Origin: Cymbomonas tetramitiformis
Lineage: Eukaryota; Chlorophyta; Pyramimonadophyceae; Pyramimonadales; Pyramimonadaceae
Length of the DNA stretch: 28,458 bases
Direction of reading: 5' to 3'
NCBI GenBank assembly: GCA_001247695.2
Contig: LGRX02003592.1
Coordinates: forward strand, 1-28,458
Shown: positions 1-9,106 of the stretch, piece by piece
Position numbering within the stretch: the first letter of the stretch is position 1
Layout: every line of letters begins with the position of its first letter
The notes under the pieces: model-generated
Seen by the model: only the letters and a program-made list of their open reading frames with translations
Told to the model about the DNA's origin: nothing
Database searches by the model: none
Position numbers and translations under genes: made by a program

Positions 1-184
1 CGATGATGTCAACGTTGCCAATCACCGTTTGCCGCATGAGATTGAAGATTTGATCAAACATGGATTGGGTAGCATTGTGCTCGGATTTCGTTTCCAGCAG
101 ATCAATGACAAGACGATGCATTGTTGAAACCTTCTCGGCATAGACGTGATCAACGACCTGTGAAATCACGAGAGGCATCCCCAA
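1..184 (-). CDS. 3' exon-like piece of an unrecognised gene, open to window edge
   Basis: Read on the minus strand, the frame is open from 184 to position 1 with a natural, helix-rich composition (LGMPLVISQVVDHVYAEK and onward; Met codon at 178-176). It starts right after a pyrimidine-rich stretch ending in AG (AG at 186-185), which would be a splice acceptor. The phase (0) matches the GAG/GTACCC donor of the coding piece at 584-703, so the two may be consecutive exons with the 144-bp minisatellite in the intron between them. I do not recognise the family. The coding frame continues past the window. Alternatively the ATG at 178 is the true start. Confidence 0.4.
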   Translation of the reverse strand, partial: MGMPLVISQVVDHVYAEKVSTMHRLVIDLLETKSEHNATQSMFDQIFNLMRQTVIGNVDII

Positions 185-214
185 CTTTACAGGAACCGCA
201 AAATAAAAAAAAGG

Positions 215-560
215 CATTTCCCTCCGCATGTCCACCCTATGCCCGTCCTATGCCCACCCTATGCCGACCCTATGGAAACATCCAATGCTTTCCATAGGCA
301 TGCCTACCCAGTGAACCACCTATACCCGCCCTTGGGAATGCTCAGGCCCACCCTATGGAAACATTCCATGTTTTCCCAACCTATGCCCGCCCAATGCTCG
401 CCCTATGCCCACCCACTGGAAACGTCCAATGCTTTCCATAGGCATACTTACCCAGCGCTCTACCTATACCCGCCTCTGGGAATGCCTGTTCCCACCCTAT
501 GGAAACGTTCAACGATTTCCCAACCTATGCCCACCTGTTGGCATACGTACGCCCACCCTT
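215..560. repeat. 144-bp minisatellite, about two copies, inside a candidate intron
   Basis: The block with GGAAACATCCAATGCTTTCC at 274 recurs at 418, and the block GGAAACATTCCATG at 357 recurs at 501 with changes, giving a period of 144 bp. The units are built from CCCACCCTATGG and TTTCCATAGGCAT words, the same family as the arrays at 1000-1860 and 4290-5600. Because 144 is a multiple of 3, long artefactual ORFs cross it on both strands. These are not genes. Confidence 0.8.
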
Positions 561-583
561 GGGAAATACAGAAAGAGGGGTAC

Positions 584-960
584 CTCATGGTTATCCATAT
601 CCTCATCGTTGGCAGCAGGAATTAGGAGACGGGCACAATGTTCTTCCAGCTTTCTCAAATGATCCTGGAGAATTTCGTCCGCTTCTGCATTGGCATCTTC
701 CATGTCATCATCACCTCCAAGGGAACCACCATCACCACCATTACGGTCACCCCGTCATCACTTGAAGTATCGTCTTCACTACTACTTTCCCCCATGTATA
801 CCGCTCCTTGCCATCTCTTGTATAGCTTCGTATGTCGTTGTATCGTTCGAAGAGGTTTTTCAACTTGTAGTCGGCACACGGTGCAAGGACATGGTGGCAT
901 GTCGACCCCGTGGTTGTTTAATACTGGCCCACAACACACCATCCATACCGGCACGCATGA
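584..960 (-). pseudogene. Frame-broken exon-like segment, acidic linker plus helical region
   Basis: On the minus strand, coherent protein text runs through three frames in series. The first (about 910-770) contains DYKLKNLFERYNDIR, resembling the helix of a Myb/SANT-like DNA-binding segment but too short to call. Next comes an acidic stretch (ESSSEDDTSSDD). Last is a Gly/Asp linker leading into MEDANAEADEILQDHLRK, ending at a GAG|GTACCC donor at 584. At least two indels are needed to join these frames, so this is a decayed copy or contains sequence errors. No Met is obvious upstream. It likely belongs with the exon at 1-184. Function unknown; the Myb-like reading is inference. Confidence 0.35.
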
Positions 961-1009
961 CTACTTGGAACCGTTGCTTCCTTTTTAACTTTTCATTTGC
1001 TAGGCATAG

Positions 1010-1860
1010 GGTGATCATGAGGTGGTCATAGGGTGGGCGTAGGGTGGGCATAGGCATGGAAACAATACGATGTGTTCCATAGGGCGGTCCGCCCAATGGC
1101 ATCCCTATGGAAGGTGTTCAATACCTTCCATACCATGAACGTAGGGTGGACATAGGGTGGACATAGGGTGGACATACGTTAGGAATGCTGTATTCTGGTT
1201 CCATAGGGATGCCCACCCTATACAACCTATGGGAAAATAACTTGAATTTTCCATAGGGATATTGGGTTGATATTCTATGAACGGTCGAGGTGTTAACCCT
1301 ATAATAGTGGCGTCCGTAGGGCTGGAAATAATTACACAGGGATGGAAAACCCCTATGTAAAACCTATGGGAACGCATTTCCATTGGCTTTCCATAGGGCA
1401 AAAACCTTTCCATAGGGCACTTTTAAATCCCCTATCTCAAAATCGTATGGAATGGCTCTGGAAAATTTGCCACAGGCCCCAATGGAAATCGTTTCCACAG
1501 GGTGATCATAGGTTGGCTCACCCCATTTTCGGGATTCCATAGGTAATTTATAGGGATGGAATCAAAAAAATGAAAAATAGGGCAGGGTAAAACAGGCCCT
1601 TTTTGGACTCTACAACAGCAACACGCCGCACTTGGAAAATGCCTATGGAAAATGCAGAATTACACTGTTAAGGAATGCCACAGAGATCATCCCTATGATA
1701 GTGGCGTCCATACCTGTGGAATGGCCTGGAAACAGGTTAAAAAACATCACCAATGTACCCTATGGAAAATCCGGAGCCTGTGGAAAAAGTGGTGTGCCCT
1801 ATGGGAAATCCAGAGCCTATCCCTATGGAAACCCCTATGGAAGACCCCCTACCGCCGCCA
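1010..1860. repeat. Degenerate hairpin-type repeat array (TTTCCATAGG / CCTATGGAAA), left block
   Basis: Dozens of copies of CCTATGGAAA and its complement TTTCCATAGG alternate with GGGTGGACATA / CACCCTAT words. A run of nearly identical 12-bp units (GGTGGACATAGG) lies at 1143-1175. Neighbouring inverted words could fold into short hairpins. There is no protein-coding signal: all ORFs here are low-complexity readings of the repeat (LWK, YGK, MENPY). The same family lies to the right of the gene at 2352-4166. Confidence 0.8.
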
Positions 1861-2351
1861 AAACCCCCCCAAATAAAATGAGCTTGTTCGATCACCCCCA
1901 AGAAAACAAACCATTTGTTCACTGACGAGGGGGGCAAAAAAACAAAATTGCGGCCTGTATGCGCAATTTTGGCTATTAGAGATTTTATTTCTGGAACTTC
2001 AAAAAAAATCGGGAAGAACCTGATTTCAAACGAAAATCGAATCGCATTGGGGCCGACAGCGACGACGCGCGCAGATTCCACGCATGACATCGAATTATGA
2101 ATTCTCAACGGCAATCTCAGACTGGATATGCCATACGTTGACCACAGGGATGGAAATCGTAATACAGGTATGCCCAGGCCGGGACATCCTAATGGAAATC
2201 GTGCCACGACGGCGATCGATGGGAGTGTGCAAATAATCGCATGGAAAACCGTACGGAAAGCTAATTAGACCCATAAAACCCCAGGAAAAACCCCAGGTCC
2301 CAGCACACGCAGTTGTTTCCCAGTCACCTTCGTTAGTTCTTTACAATCAAA
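1861..2351. other. 5' flank of the gene at 2352, no gene seen
   Basis: Non-repetitive, fairly AT-rich sequence with a few isolated ATGGAAAT words near 2150-2250. I see no ORF of natural composition on either strand and no clear TATA box. It presumably holds the promoter and 5' leader of the downstream gene. Confidence 0.4.
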
Positions 2352-4166
2352 ATGGCAAAAACAGCAGCCGCAGAATATGCCAAGAAGAAAGTTGAGAAGA
2401 CCAAGAAAAGGAAGCCGACGAAGGCCGCACGAAAAGGGGCAAGAAGTGCCAGCAAACGCGGGCCATCGCACAGGCCCAGGAGGGGAAGAAGGCCAAAGCC
2501 GCAGGCAAAAAACTAGTGAAGGAATGCTTCGGTTCGGACTCTTCGGAATCCGAAGAAGAGGAGGAGGATGACGAGGAGGAGGAGGAGGAGGAGGAGGCCG
2601 CTAAGGCGGGACCAGCAGACCAACCGTTGGACTTCGTAAAGTTGATGGAAAACCCGCAGCAGATGGCAGCGATCTTTGCAATGATGCAAAAGGCACAGCA
2701 AGGTGTGAAGATCGAGGCGGATCCAGTGGCTAGGCGGCCGTCGGGGGCGACGGACGATGAGGTTTCTTTGATGCAGGCGGACGCCCGGACCCTCATAAGC
2801 GAATGGGAGGAAGCCAAAAAACTCCCGGTGGGAGCGTGCAAAGAGGACCTTGGGAAAAAGTTCGTGAAGCTGAAACGAGAAATCGGCAAACAACATATCC
2901 CCCCCTGCACTGACAAGCAAGTTCACACGTACCTGGTTGCTCACCTGAGCTATCGCAAGGCCCGCCGCGGAGGAACCGGCCGGTTCAAAATGAATAAGGG
3001 TGGGGACATCCGCATATATGGCGGACCGCTCAACGGTCTCACTGTGGAAAACTTCACAGGTCAATCTGTACCCAATGCAGATATCGTCAAGAAGCTCAAC
3101 AAGTTCACAGACCCTGCAGCGCGGAAGGGCAAGGAGTGGACTACATTGGAGGAGCTCGTCGGCGGAACAATCGTGTGGCCAGAAGTGGATGAGGAAGATC
3201 AGGAGGATGAGGATGGGAAGGGGAAGGAGAAGGCTGCTGAGGAGGCTCCTAAGGGGGGAGAGGAGTTCGAAGGTGAAGCTGTCGAGGTACGTAAGCTCTT
3301 TGCCTGTGAGGTACACCTATGCTCACCCTGTATTATAGGCAAACTGTAGCTACGGAAGGTATTTTTGCTTTCACCCCCTACTGTCTGTGGGACAGTGGTG
3401 TCCCACCTGTGCTCACCCTGTACTACAGGCATACTATAAGTATGGAAGCTTTCAGCACTTGAATGGTATACTTATGCTTACCCTGTATTATAGGTAGACT
3501 ATAGGTATGGAAACTTGGGAACTGACTTTATTTTGCTGGGTGTGTGCGCGCACTTGCTCGCAGGCCTCACGTGACTTCGAGCTGCACTGTCCAGTGGGTC
3601 TCTTCGCCAAAACCCAACAGAGCAGCGAGAAGCTTGAGGAGAAGGAGACCGCCAACTTCGAGCAACGCTCAAAGTTCGAGTTGGCGGTGGGGGTGGTGGA
3701 AGCACTACCGGGCACCCTTTCCCAAACATTCACGGACCCCCCCATGAAGGTTCCCGATGGCGTTTACGAGATCTGCCTACTCGGGAACCGTATGCCGACA
3801 AAGGCGGACGGCGGGAGCCCGGCTATCAAGTCGTTTATTATGACGTCTTTGTTAAAGCTTCACGTCAAGAAGGATAGCGCGGTGAATGCGGCGGACTTCG
3901 CACACACGGAGGAATCGGTGGGGAAACCCAAGTCCGTCCTCTGGGTGGAGGGTCGCCACCTCCGACACAGCCACAAGGCGTCGGAGGTGGTGGCCCTCAA
4001 ACAAAAGAAGATAAAGGAAGCTGCTTTAAAGGTACGTTAAAGGTTATTTTTTAAGCTTTGGAAAACCAACCAACATGACTTACATTTGCTCCATGGTTTT
4101 CCACAGGCGAATGATAAGAAGGATGAGGAAGAAGAAGGCCAGGCTACGCAGGCGGAGTCGGAATGA
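2352..4166 (+). CDS. Three-exon gene for a Lys-rich/acidic protein of unknown function
   Basis: Exons 2352-3286, 3564-4031 and 4107-4166; introns start GTACGT and end CAG and keep phase 0. The start ATG sits in a good eukaryotic context (ATCAAAATGG). The N-terminus is Lys/Arg/Ala-rich (AKKKVEKTKKRKPTKAARKG), followed by a Lys/Gln helix, then a Ser/Asp/Glu block (SDSSESEEEEEDDEEEEEEE, about 2530-2600). A globular part of about 270 residues over exons 1-2 follows (containing GGDIRIYGGPLNGL and FELHCPVGLFAKT), then a charged tail ending in QAESE. Expected length is about 487 residues. Exon 1 is 935 nt, one short of a whole number of codons: the frame changes by -1 near 2430-2445, beside AAAAGGGG, so one base is missing relative to an intact gene. 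The composition suggests a nuclear, chromatin- or nucleic-acid-associated protein (inference only). Repeat arrays on both sides raise the possibility that it belongs to a mobile element. Confidence 0.75.
3287..3563 (+). other. Intron 1 of the 2352 gene, made of three tandem repeat units
   Basis: Donor GTACGTAAGC, acceptor CTTGCTCGCAG. Inside, a unit of the form CTCACCCTGTATTATAGGCA followed by an ACTATAGGTATGGAA-like half occurs three times, starting near 3322, 3413 and 3477. These words (ACCCTGT, TATAGG, TATGGAA) belong to the same repeat family as the flanking arrays, so the repeat has invaded or expanded within the intron. Confidence 0.7.
4032..4106 (+). other. Intron 2 of the 2352 gene
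   Basis: A 75-nt intron with donor AAG|GTACGT, a pyrimidine-rich tract and acceptor TTTTCCACAG. Splicing keeps phase 0 and adds a 19-residue acidic C-terminus (ANDKKDEEEEG and onward). Without splicing the protein would end at a TAA two codons after the donor. Confidence 0.7.
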
Positions 4167-4179
4167 ACAATGGTGAAAT

Positions 4180-4255
4180 AGACTGTTTATGTTGTGAAAT
4201 AGACTGGAAAAAGAGGTTTATGATGTGAAATAGACTGGAAACAATAGAACAAACG
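4180..4255 (+). repeat. Short GTGAAATAGACTG repeat in the 3' flank
   Basis: GTGAAATAGACTG occurs three times within about 60 bp directly after the stop codon of the upstream gene (near 4190, 4195-4210 and 4225-4240). This is probably 3' UTR or immediate downstream sequence. Confidence 0.6.
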
Positions 4256-4284
4256 TTATTACGTATTGTGTATTAAGTTGATGA

Positions 4285-5600
4285 CCAGCATTTCATACGT
4301 ATAGTATCCCTGTATTATCCTTGTACTATACCTGTGGAAATAGTATTAGCATTCCATACGTACAGTATCCCTATACCGCCCCACTACTGTGCCTATGGAA
4401 AGTAAATATTAATTAAGTTCCATACGTATAGCATCCCGATATTATCCCTGTATCGTGCCTATGGAAACCATATATATCTACTGGTTCCATACCTATACTA
4501 TGCCTATAGTAAATAGTTTCCATACGGATAACATACGTAGGGAAAGATGTTTTCCATACCTATAATATACGGTTTTCATACGCATGGTATCCCTGGGGGA
4601 AAAGCTTTCCGTAGGTATAGTACACCTGCGGAAAATGCTCTCCATAAGTATAATAACCGTATGGAATATGAAATCCATAGGGCGGGTCACCCTACGGAAA
4701 GAGTTTCCATAGGTATACTCCTGATGCTGTTAACGGAATCATACGTATAATATCCGTATGGAATACCTTTCCATAAGTATACAGCACGTATGGAATTGTG
4801 TTTCCATAGGTATAGCCATCCTATGGAACAATCTTTCCCAAAGGTGAGCCACCCAGTGGAAAACCTTTCCATAAGTATGTCGGCCGTATGGAAACCTATT
4901 TCCCAAGGGACGCTAAGTGTATGGGCCCGTCTTCCGTACGCATAATGTCCGTATGGAAAGATCTTTCCCAGGGGATACCATACCTGTGGAAAATGTTCCA
5001 TAGGTATATCGACCGTATGGAAGATTGCTTCCCAAGGGATACTACGCCTATGGAGTTCGCTTCCATAGGTACACCGTCCGCATGGAAACAAGTTTCCCAA
5101 GGGGTACCATGCCTGGGGAAAAGATTTCCATAGGTATGACCTATTAGGTTCCATAGGGCCAGCATAGGGATGGAACAGATCCGTGTGTTTTTCCACAGGG
5201 TTTTCCATACGACTTTCCATAGGAAGGCTATAGGGATGACATAGGTGCGGAAAGCGCTTGATATTCCAGGACTTTCCATTGGGTTTCCATAGGGTTTTCC
5301 ATACGATATTTTCCATACGATTCCTTCCATCCCTATGGAAAACGTTCCATAGGTATGGACGCCACAATCATCCCTATGGAATGCCTTGGAAAACCCTATG
5401 GAAAGCACAATCACCCTATGGAATGCCCTGGAAAATAATGAAAACCTTCCCAAGGGTGAGTATAGGGATGGAAACTCAAAATTTTTGTTTTCGAGATAAC
5501 CTCCAGTATCCATTTTCCCTTTTCCATAGGGCTTTTCCATAGGGTTTTCACCTGTTTCCATGCCTATGGAAAGCTTTCCCAAGGGTTGCAGATCTGTAGG
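4285..5600. repeat. Degenerate hairpin-type repeat array, right block
   Basis: Tightly packed copies of TTTCCATAGGTAT followed about 10-20 nt later by CCGTATGGAAA, each pair able to form a short imperfect hairpin, recur roughly every 50-60 bp. Variants include TTCCATACGTATA, TTTCCCAAGGG and ATACGTATAATATCC. Between 5150 and 5590 the words become TTCCATAGGG / CCCTATGGAAA, as in the left array. ORFs of up to 255 codons on the minus strand are repeat translations (rich in YGNPMEK-like text), not genes. Confidence 0.85.
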
Positions 5601-6125
5601 GTATATAACTACGGGTATACATTTGACAGTGCTCAGAATGCTTTCACTTTCGGTGTCTTGCATAAGTGTAAATAAACATAATCAAATCTCGGCTTTAGCC
5701 GGAAACCCTAAACCTGTGACGTACCCGTACTGTACTGAGTACTAGTACAGATACAGGAAGTGGCACACGGTGTGTCACATCCAGCATAAGCCACCCTAAC
5801 AGCGATTTAGGGTGGCTTAAGCCACCTTAACGTTTTCATTTATTACGGGAGCTATCGGTACCGGAAACTAGATTCTTTTAGCTCGAAATGACGGCGAGAA
5901 TGTCTTCGTTTAGACACTATATGCACTATTCGGCGAGTCCAAGTTCCCGGTGAGCAATTTTGGGAAGTATCCGAGAGGGTGCAACATTTAGTGAAATTTG
6001 AGCGATTTTCCCGGTGTTTGCATACCCATACTACTTCAACCGAGATTTTGAGGGTCAAGGTGACCTCGGATCAAATTTTTAGCAAGACACTGCAGAACGA
6101 GCAGCTCGAGATCTTGACATAATTA
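5601..6125. other. Intergenic stretch with two hairpins, no gene seen
   Basis: Contains GTGGCACACGGTGTGTCAC (5760-5778), matching the hairpin conserved in the terminal repeats downstream, and a perfect 12-bp stem AAGCCACCCTAA / TTAGGGTGGCTT (5788-5799 with 5807-5818), followed by another partial copy (GCCACCTTAA). No convincing coding sequence. It may be an older remnant of the same retroelement family. Confidence 0.5.
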
Positions 6126-6378
6126 CTGAAATCTGTATAGGCAGCCCTGACCGGGAGTCCCGGTGCATTCCTCTATGACAGATCTCTAGGACCAACACTG
6201 GACTGCTGACTGATCTGTAGGTTCGTGTTGTGACACACGCTGTGTCACAGGTAGGCTAGACTCCGAAACCGTCCGAGACCGTTCCGGGTATATCTAGCTT
6301 AGGGTTTATTTATCTTATGAGTTTATCCACACACAGTTCGGGACCTCTGATATCTAGTGAACTAGGATATTCCGGTAG
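6126..6378 (+). repeat. Terminal repeat copy A (5' side of the gag-only element), partial
   Basis: From CTGAAATCTGTATAGGCAGC to TTCCGGTAG the sequence matches 9413-9732 closely, except for a deletion of several tens of bases just before TTCCGGTA. A third copy is inverted at about 17615-17890. The 5' part of the repeat present in copies B and C (about 300 bp) is absent here. Landmarks are the hairpin GTGACACACGCTGTGTCAC (6230-6248) and GTTCCGGGTATATCTAGCTTAGGGTTTATTT. The order repeat - gag ORF - repeat in one orientation argues for an LTR. I could not define TG...CA ends or a primer-binding site. Confidence 0.65.
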
Positions 6379-6516
6379 GTCGTGGCCCCATCCACGCTTT
6401 TATTCCACTTGCTATCTTGGCCATGATTGGCTAAGCAGCCGCTTGAAGAGGTGGTGCGCACTTGCGCGTTTGGGTGCAACTAGGATTTGTGACATGGCTT
6501 TACGGTAGAACGTCTT

Positions 6517-9075
6517 TTGGGGCTGCGGGTCATGGGCACCGCGCGTTGCTATTGCTCGATTTTGGCAATGTTCATTTACGTTATCTTACCTGCCCTGATC
6601 CCGCTGGTTTACGTACTTTGGGCTGGTGCTCCGGACGCCTTTGACCACGACGACATCTGCAAGTGCCCCACGCTCGTTTCGCCTCTCCGCACGTTCTGCC
6701 GTTACGCCTACCCTCCATTTCCGCCACAACACCCAAACGTGCAGCCGCGTATCATCTTTTCTCTGGCTTTCAAGAGTATGGCAGCATCTACAAGAGCTCG
6801 CAAGCGCCTATTGAGGGATTCCGACTTGGACGCCTCAATACGGCTTCTGGATGCGGTTCGGGACACTCCGACCGCTAGCACCCCACCTGTGGTGCCCCCT
6901 GCTGCTTCCAGCAACACCGACGTTGCTGTCGCGTTGCGGAAGAACCGCAAGTCGACCAATATGCAGCGGTTGACGCGGTATACAAGGGGCGCTTACATCG
7001 GGCTTGGGCCAAGGGTATCCGCGAGGATATCCTTGGTTCCAAGAAACATTATTACCGTGGCACCGACGACACCGACCGCCTCTCCGAGTTGGTGGTGCAG
7101 CTTCGGACCGAGTTTCAGTCCGCTGGGCTGGACTTGGCCCCCTTTGACCTCGACGACCCCGCCTCTCTGGTTATCGAGAAGGTTAATGGGCGGGCTCCTC
7201 TATGACGTCTTGGCCCTCGTCGTGGAGCGGAACTCTGTGGCTGACACCTGGCTTCGGGGTACGGACTCTTCGGCTGACCGAGATGGACGTCGGGATCTCA
7301 TCGACATCATCAAGGGGAGCGTGCCGGCGGTCGTCCTACGTGAGAGCCACCAGCAGGAGCACGCGGCTCTTCGTTATCCCGCAGGCGTTGACCCGCAGCC
7401 GATCTTGGCTCGCGAGCAACGTCTAGTGCGGGATAACCGCGCTCCTGACTGGCGGCCCACCGACGAGACCCGCAAGCTTTCGCTTTACAACCGCGTCGAC
7501 CCAATCTTTTACGCGGCAGTGAAGGTGCGTTATCCGCTTGCGGGTGACCTCAGCGGGGTCACTCTCCGCTCGCTTCAGGCTCTCGTCGTGGCCATCTTCC
7601 AGGCCTGGGCACAGTCGGACGATGGGGCGGCAGTGCGTGAGAAGCAGGCGCTGGGGGCGGGTGAGAAGCCCTCCGCGCTTATCACGTCGTCTGAGTATGC
7701 CGTGCTCCTCGACGAGATCGCCGCTTTGAAGGCGCTCGTGCAAGGGAATCGTGCGAGCGCGGTTCAACGGCAACAACAGCAACAACCGCGGGGTAAGCTG
7801 CATCCGCGAGGCCATCGGGTGGGTGTGCACGCGGCACCGTCTGTGGGCTTCGACAGGGACATCAACATGAAGGCGAAGCCCCTCTGCCACCGCTGCCGCA
7901 AGGCGGGCAATGGTGACGCCTATCACGCATACAGTACCGCGACTGCATGCCCTCTTGGTGGGCGCCAGCATTCGTCGTCCACGGCGGCGGCCTTCTGCAT
8001 TCCTATTGAGGAGGAGGATGCGGAGGGTCTCCACACCCTGGCACTTGTACAGGTGTTCCAGGAGGCTGCAGATGATGGACCTGAGGCCTTCGCCCGTGCG
8101 GCGTCGGCTTACGGTCCTCCCGCCGTGCTTTCCGCGGGCGGGGTTGGCGGCATCGACGTGTCGGCCTACGGCTTCACCGTGCAGCCTACGGCTGACAGCG
8201 CGGACGACGAGGACATCTTGCGGCGGCTTGATGCCCTCACCTCTGAGGTTCAGGCCGCCCAAGAAAAGGTACATTTCACTCACGCGTCCTTTGTTCCTGG
8301 GAGTGAGGTGAAGGAGCATGCATCGGCTCTGGTGTGTGGCCCTGCCGCTGCGGCGGGGGTCGCGCCGGAGGAGCAGGTTCCGGCAGGTGGTGCGGCGGCA
8401 TCGGCGTCCGCCGTGCCGGCCCCTGTTATCCCTGTCTCGCAGGTGGACGATGTGGGGCCCTCGCCAAATCAATCGGCGCGGGTGACCACCACGGAGGCGA
8501 CATGCGGTGAGTTCGGAGGCTTCGTGCAGACAGTTAATCACGCCGCGGTCATGCCGTCTGACCTCACTGGGTACGACACGGACGACTACGAGGACTTCGC
8601 CGACGGCACTTTCACGGTGAAGCCGCGGACTCCGACCATCTCAGCTAATCATGCGTCGGAGTCCGCAGCCTACGTGCCTCAGTCGCTGGTGGTGCGTCCC
8701 GCACCTACGGCTGTGGCAAGCCACCATGGGGCTTCCCCGCACACGCGGGTGCGTGGGGATTTTCTTTCTTCGTCTCTCTTATCCTCTTGCTCTCGATCAT
8801 GGGAGAAGGGGCTGCCGCCTACACGGCGGCCAACGACATCGGCTCTGTACAGGTATCGGGTCGGGCTGCTCCGCAGCCTGTGCTGTGCAAGGGGGACTTG
8901 TGCATCTACCCGGGTGTCTCCGAGCTGGACCCCGTCACTCTGGATGCGGTACTGCACTCCCTGGGTGCTGCGACGGTGGTTCACCGGCCGCCTGACCCAT
9001 TGGAGTGCAGTGCTGCAAACTACTATTGTGGGCATTTGTGGTGACGGTGCTCCTCTGTCCTTTGACCCCGAGTAG
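6517..9075 (+). CDS. Gag-like protein of an LTR-type element, four frame breaks
   Basis: An 852-codon ORF between two terminal repeats. An internal ATG at 6778 (MAASTRARKRLL) may be the real start; the upstream part adds a hydrophobic segment. Visible parts: Asp-rich N-terminal region, a helical capsid-like stretch (RVDPIFYAAVKVRYPLAG, about 7490-7620), a poly-Gln run (7770-7790), a Cys/His cluster (CHRCRKAGNGDAYH, from 7884) like a degenerate zinc knuckle, then Ala/Val/Glu-rich sequence. The ORF hides two segments where the natural protein lies in another frame. At about 6945-7199 frame 3 reads VDQYAAVDAVYKGRLHRAWA while the ORF frame reads Pro/Thr/Trp-rich text. At about 8690-9030 the minus-strand paralogue at 18203-19105 shows the true frame, with a membrane segment (FSFFVSLILLLSIMG) and LDAVLHSLGAATVV. 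Paired indels restore the frame each time. No protease or RT follows. Calling it gag rests on context and the Cys/His cluster. Confidence 0.6.
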   Translation: MGLRVMGTARCYCSILAMFIYVILPALIPLVYVLWAGAPDAFDHDDICKCPTLVSPLRTFCRYAYPPFPPQHPNVQPRIIFSLAFKSMAASTRARKRLLRDSDLDASIRLLDAVRDTPTASTPPVVPPAASSNTDVAVALRKNRKSTNMQRLTRYTRGAYIGLGPRVSARISLVPRNIITVAPTTPTASPSWWCSFGPSFSPLGWTWPPLTSTTPPLWLSRRLMGGLLYDVLALVVERNSVADTWLRGTDSSADRDGRRDLIDIIKGSVPAVVLRESHQQEHAALRYPAGVDPQPILAREQRLVRDNRAPDWRPTDETRKLSLYNRVDPIFYAAVKVRYPLAGDLSGVTLRSLQALVVAIFQAWAQSDDGAAVREKQALGAGEKPSALITSSEYAVLLDEIAALKALVQGNRASAVQRQQQQQPRGKLHPRGHRVGVHAAPSVGFDRDINMKAKPLCHRCRKAGNGDAYHAYSTATACPLGGRQHSSSTAAAFCIPIEEEDAEGLHTLALVQVFQEAADDGPEAFARAASAYGPPAVLSAGGVGGIDVSAYGFTVQPTADSADDEDILRRLDALTSEVQAAQEKVHFTHASFVPGSEVKEHASALVCGPAAAAGVAPEEQVPAGGAAASASAVPAPVIPVSQVDDVGPSPNQSARVTTTEATCGEFGGFVQTVNHAAVMPSDLTGYDTDDYEDFADGTFTVKPRTPTISANHASESAAYVPQSLVVRPAPTAVASHHGASPHTRVRGDFLSSSLLSSCSRSWEKGLPPTRRPTTSALYRYRVGLLRSLCCARGTCASTRVSPSWTPSLWMRYCTPWVLRRWFTGRLTHWSAVLQTTIVGICGDGAPLSFDPE

Positions 9076-9106
9076 CTCTGGCTCTGGTTCTGGCAGTACA
9101 CCACTT

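Noticed and set aside
239..662. Plus-strand ORFs of 85-128 codons
   Set aside because: They read through the 144-bp minisatellite, whose period is a multiple of three, so stops are avoided by repetition.
2425..2450. Programmed -1 frameshift in the 2352 gene
   Set aside because: No canonical X XXY YYZ slippery site in the needed register; a lost base is simpler.
2513..3316. 267-codon minus-strand ORF opposite the 2352 gene
   Set aside because: Leu/Ser-rich mirror of the acidic coding strand; no splice or start support, and the plus strand has three consistent exons.
4600..5150. CRISPR-like spacing of short palindromic repeats
   Set aside because: Units are degenerate, spacing is irregular, there are no cas genes, and the context is eukaryotic.
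4687..5663. Overlapping 226- and 255-codon minus-strand ORFs
   Set aside because: They are translations of the CCTATGGAAA-type array (repeated YGNPMEK-like text).
7423..8541. 372-codon minus-strand ORF opposite the gag-like gene
   Set aside because: Arg/His-rich shadow of a GC-rich gene; the plus strand has the natural composition and a paralogue.
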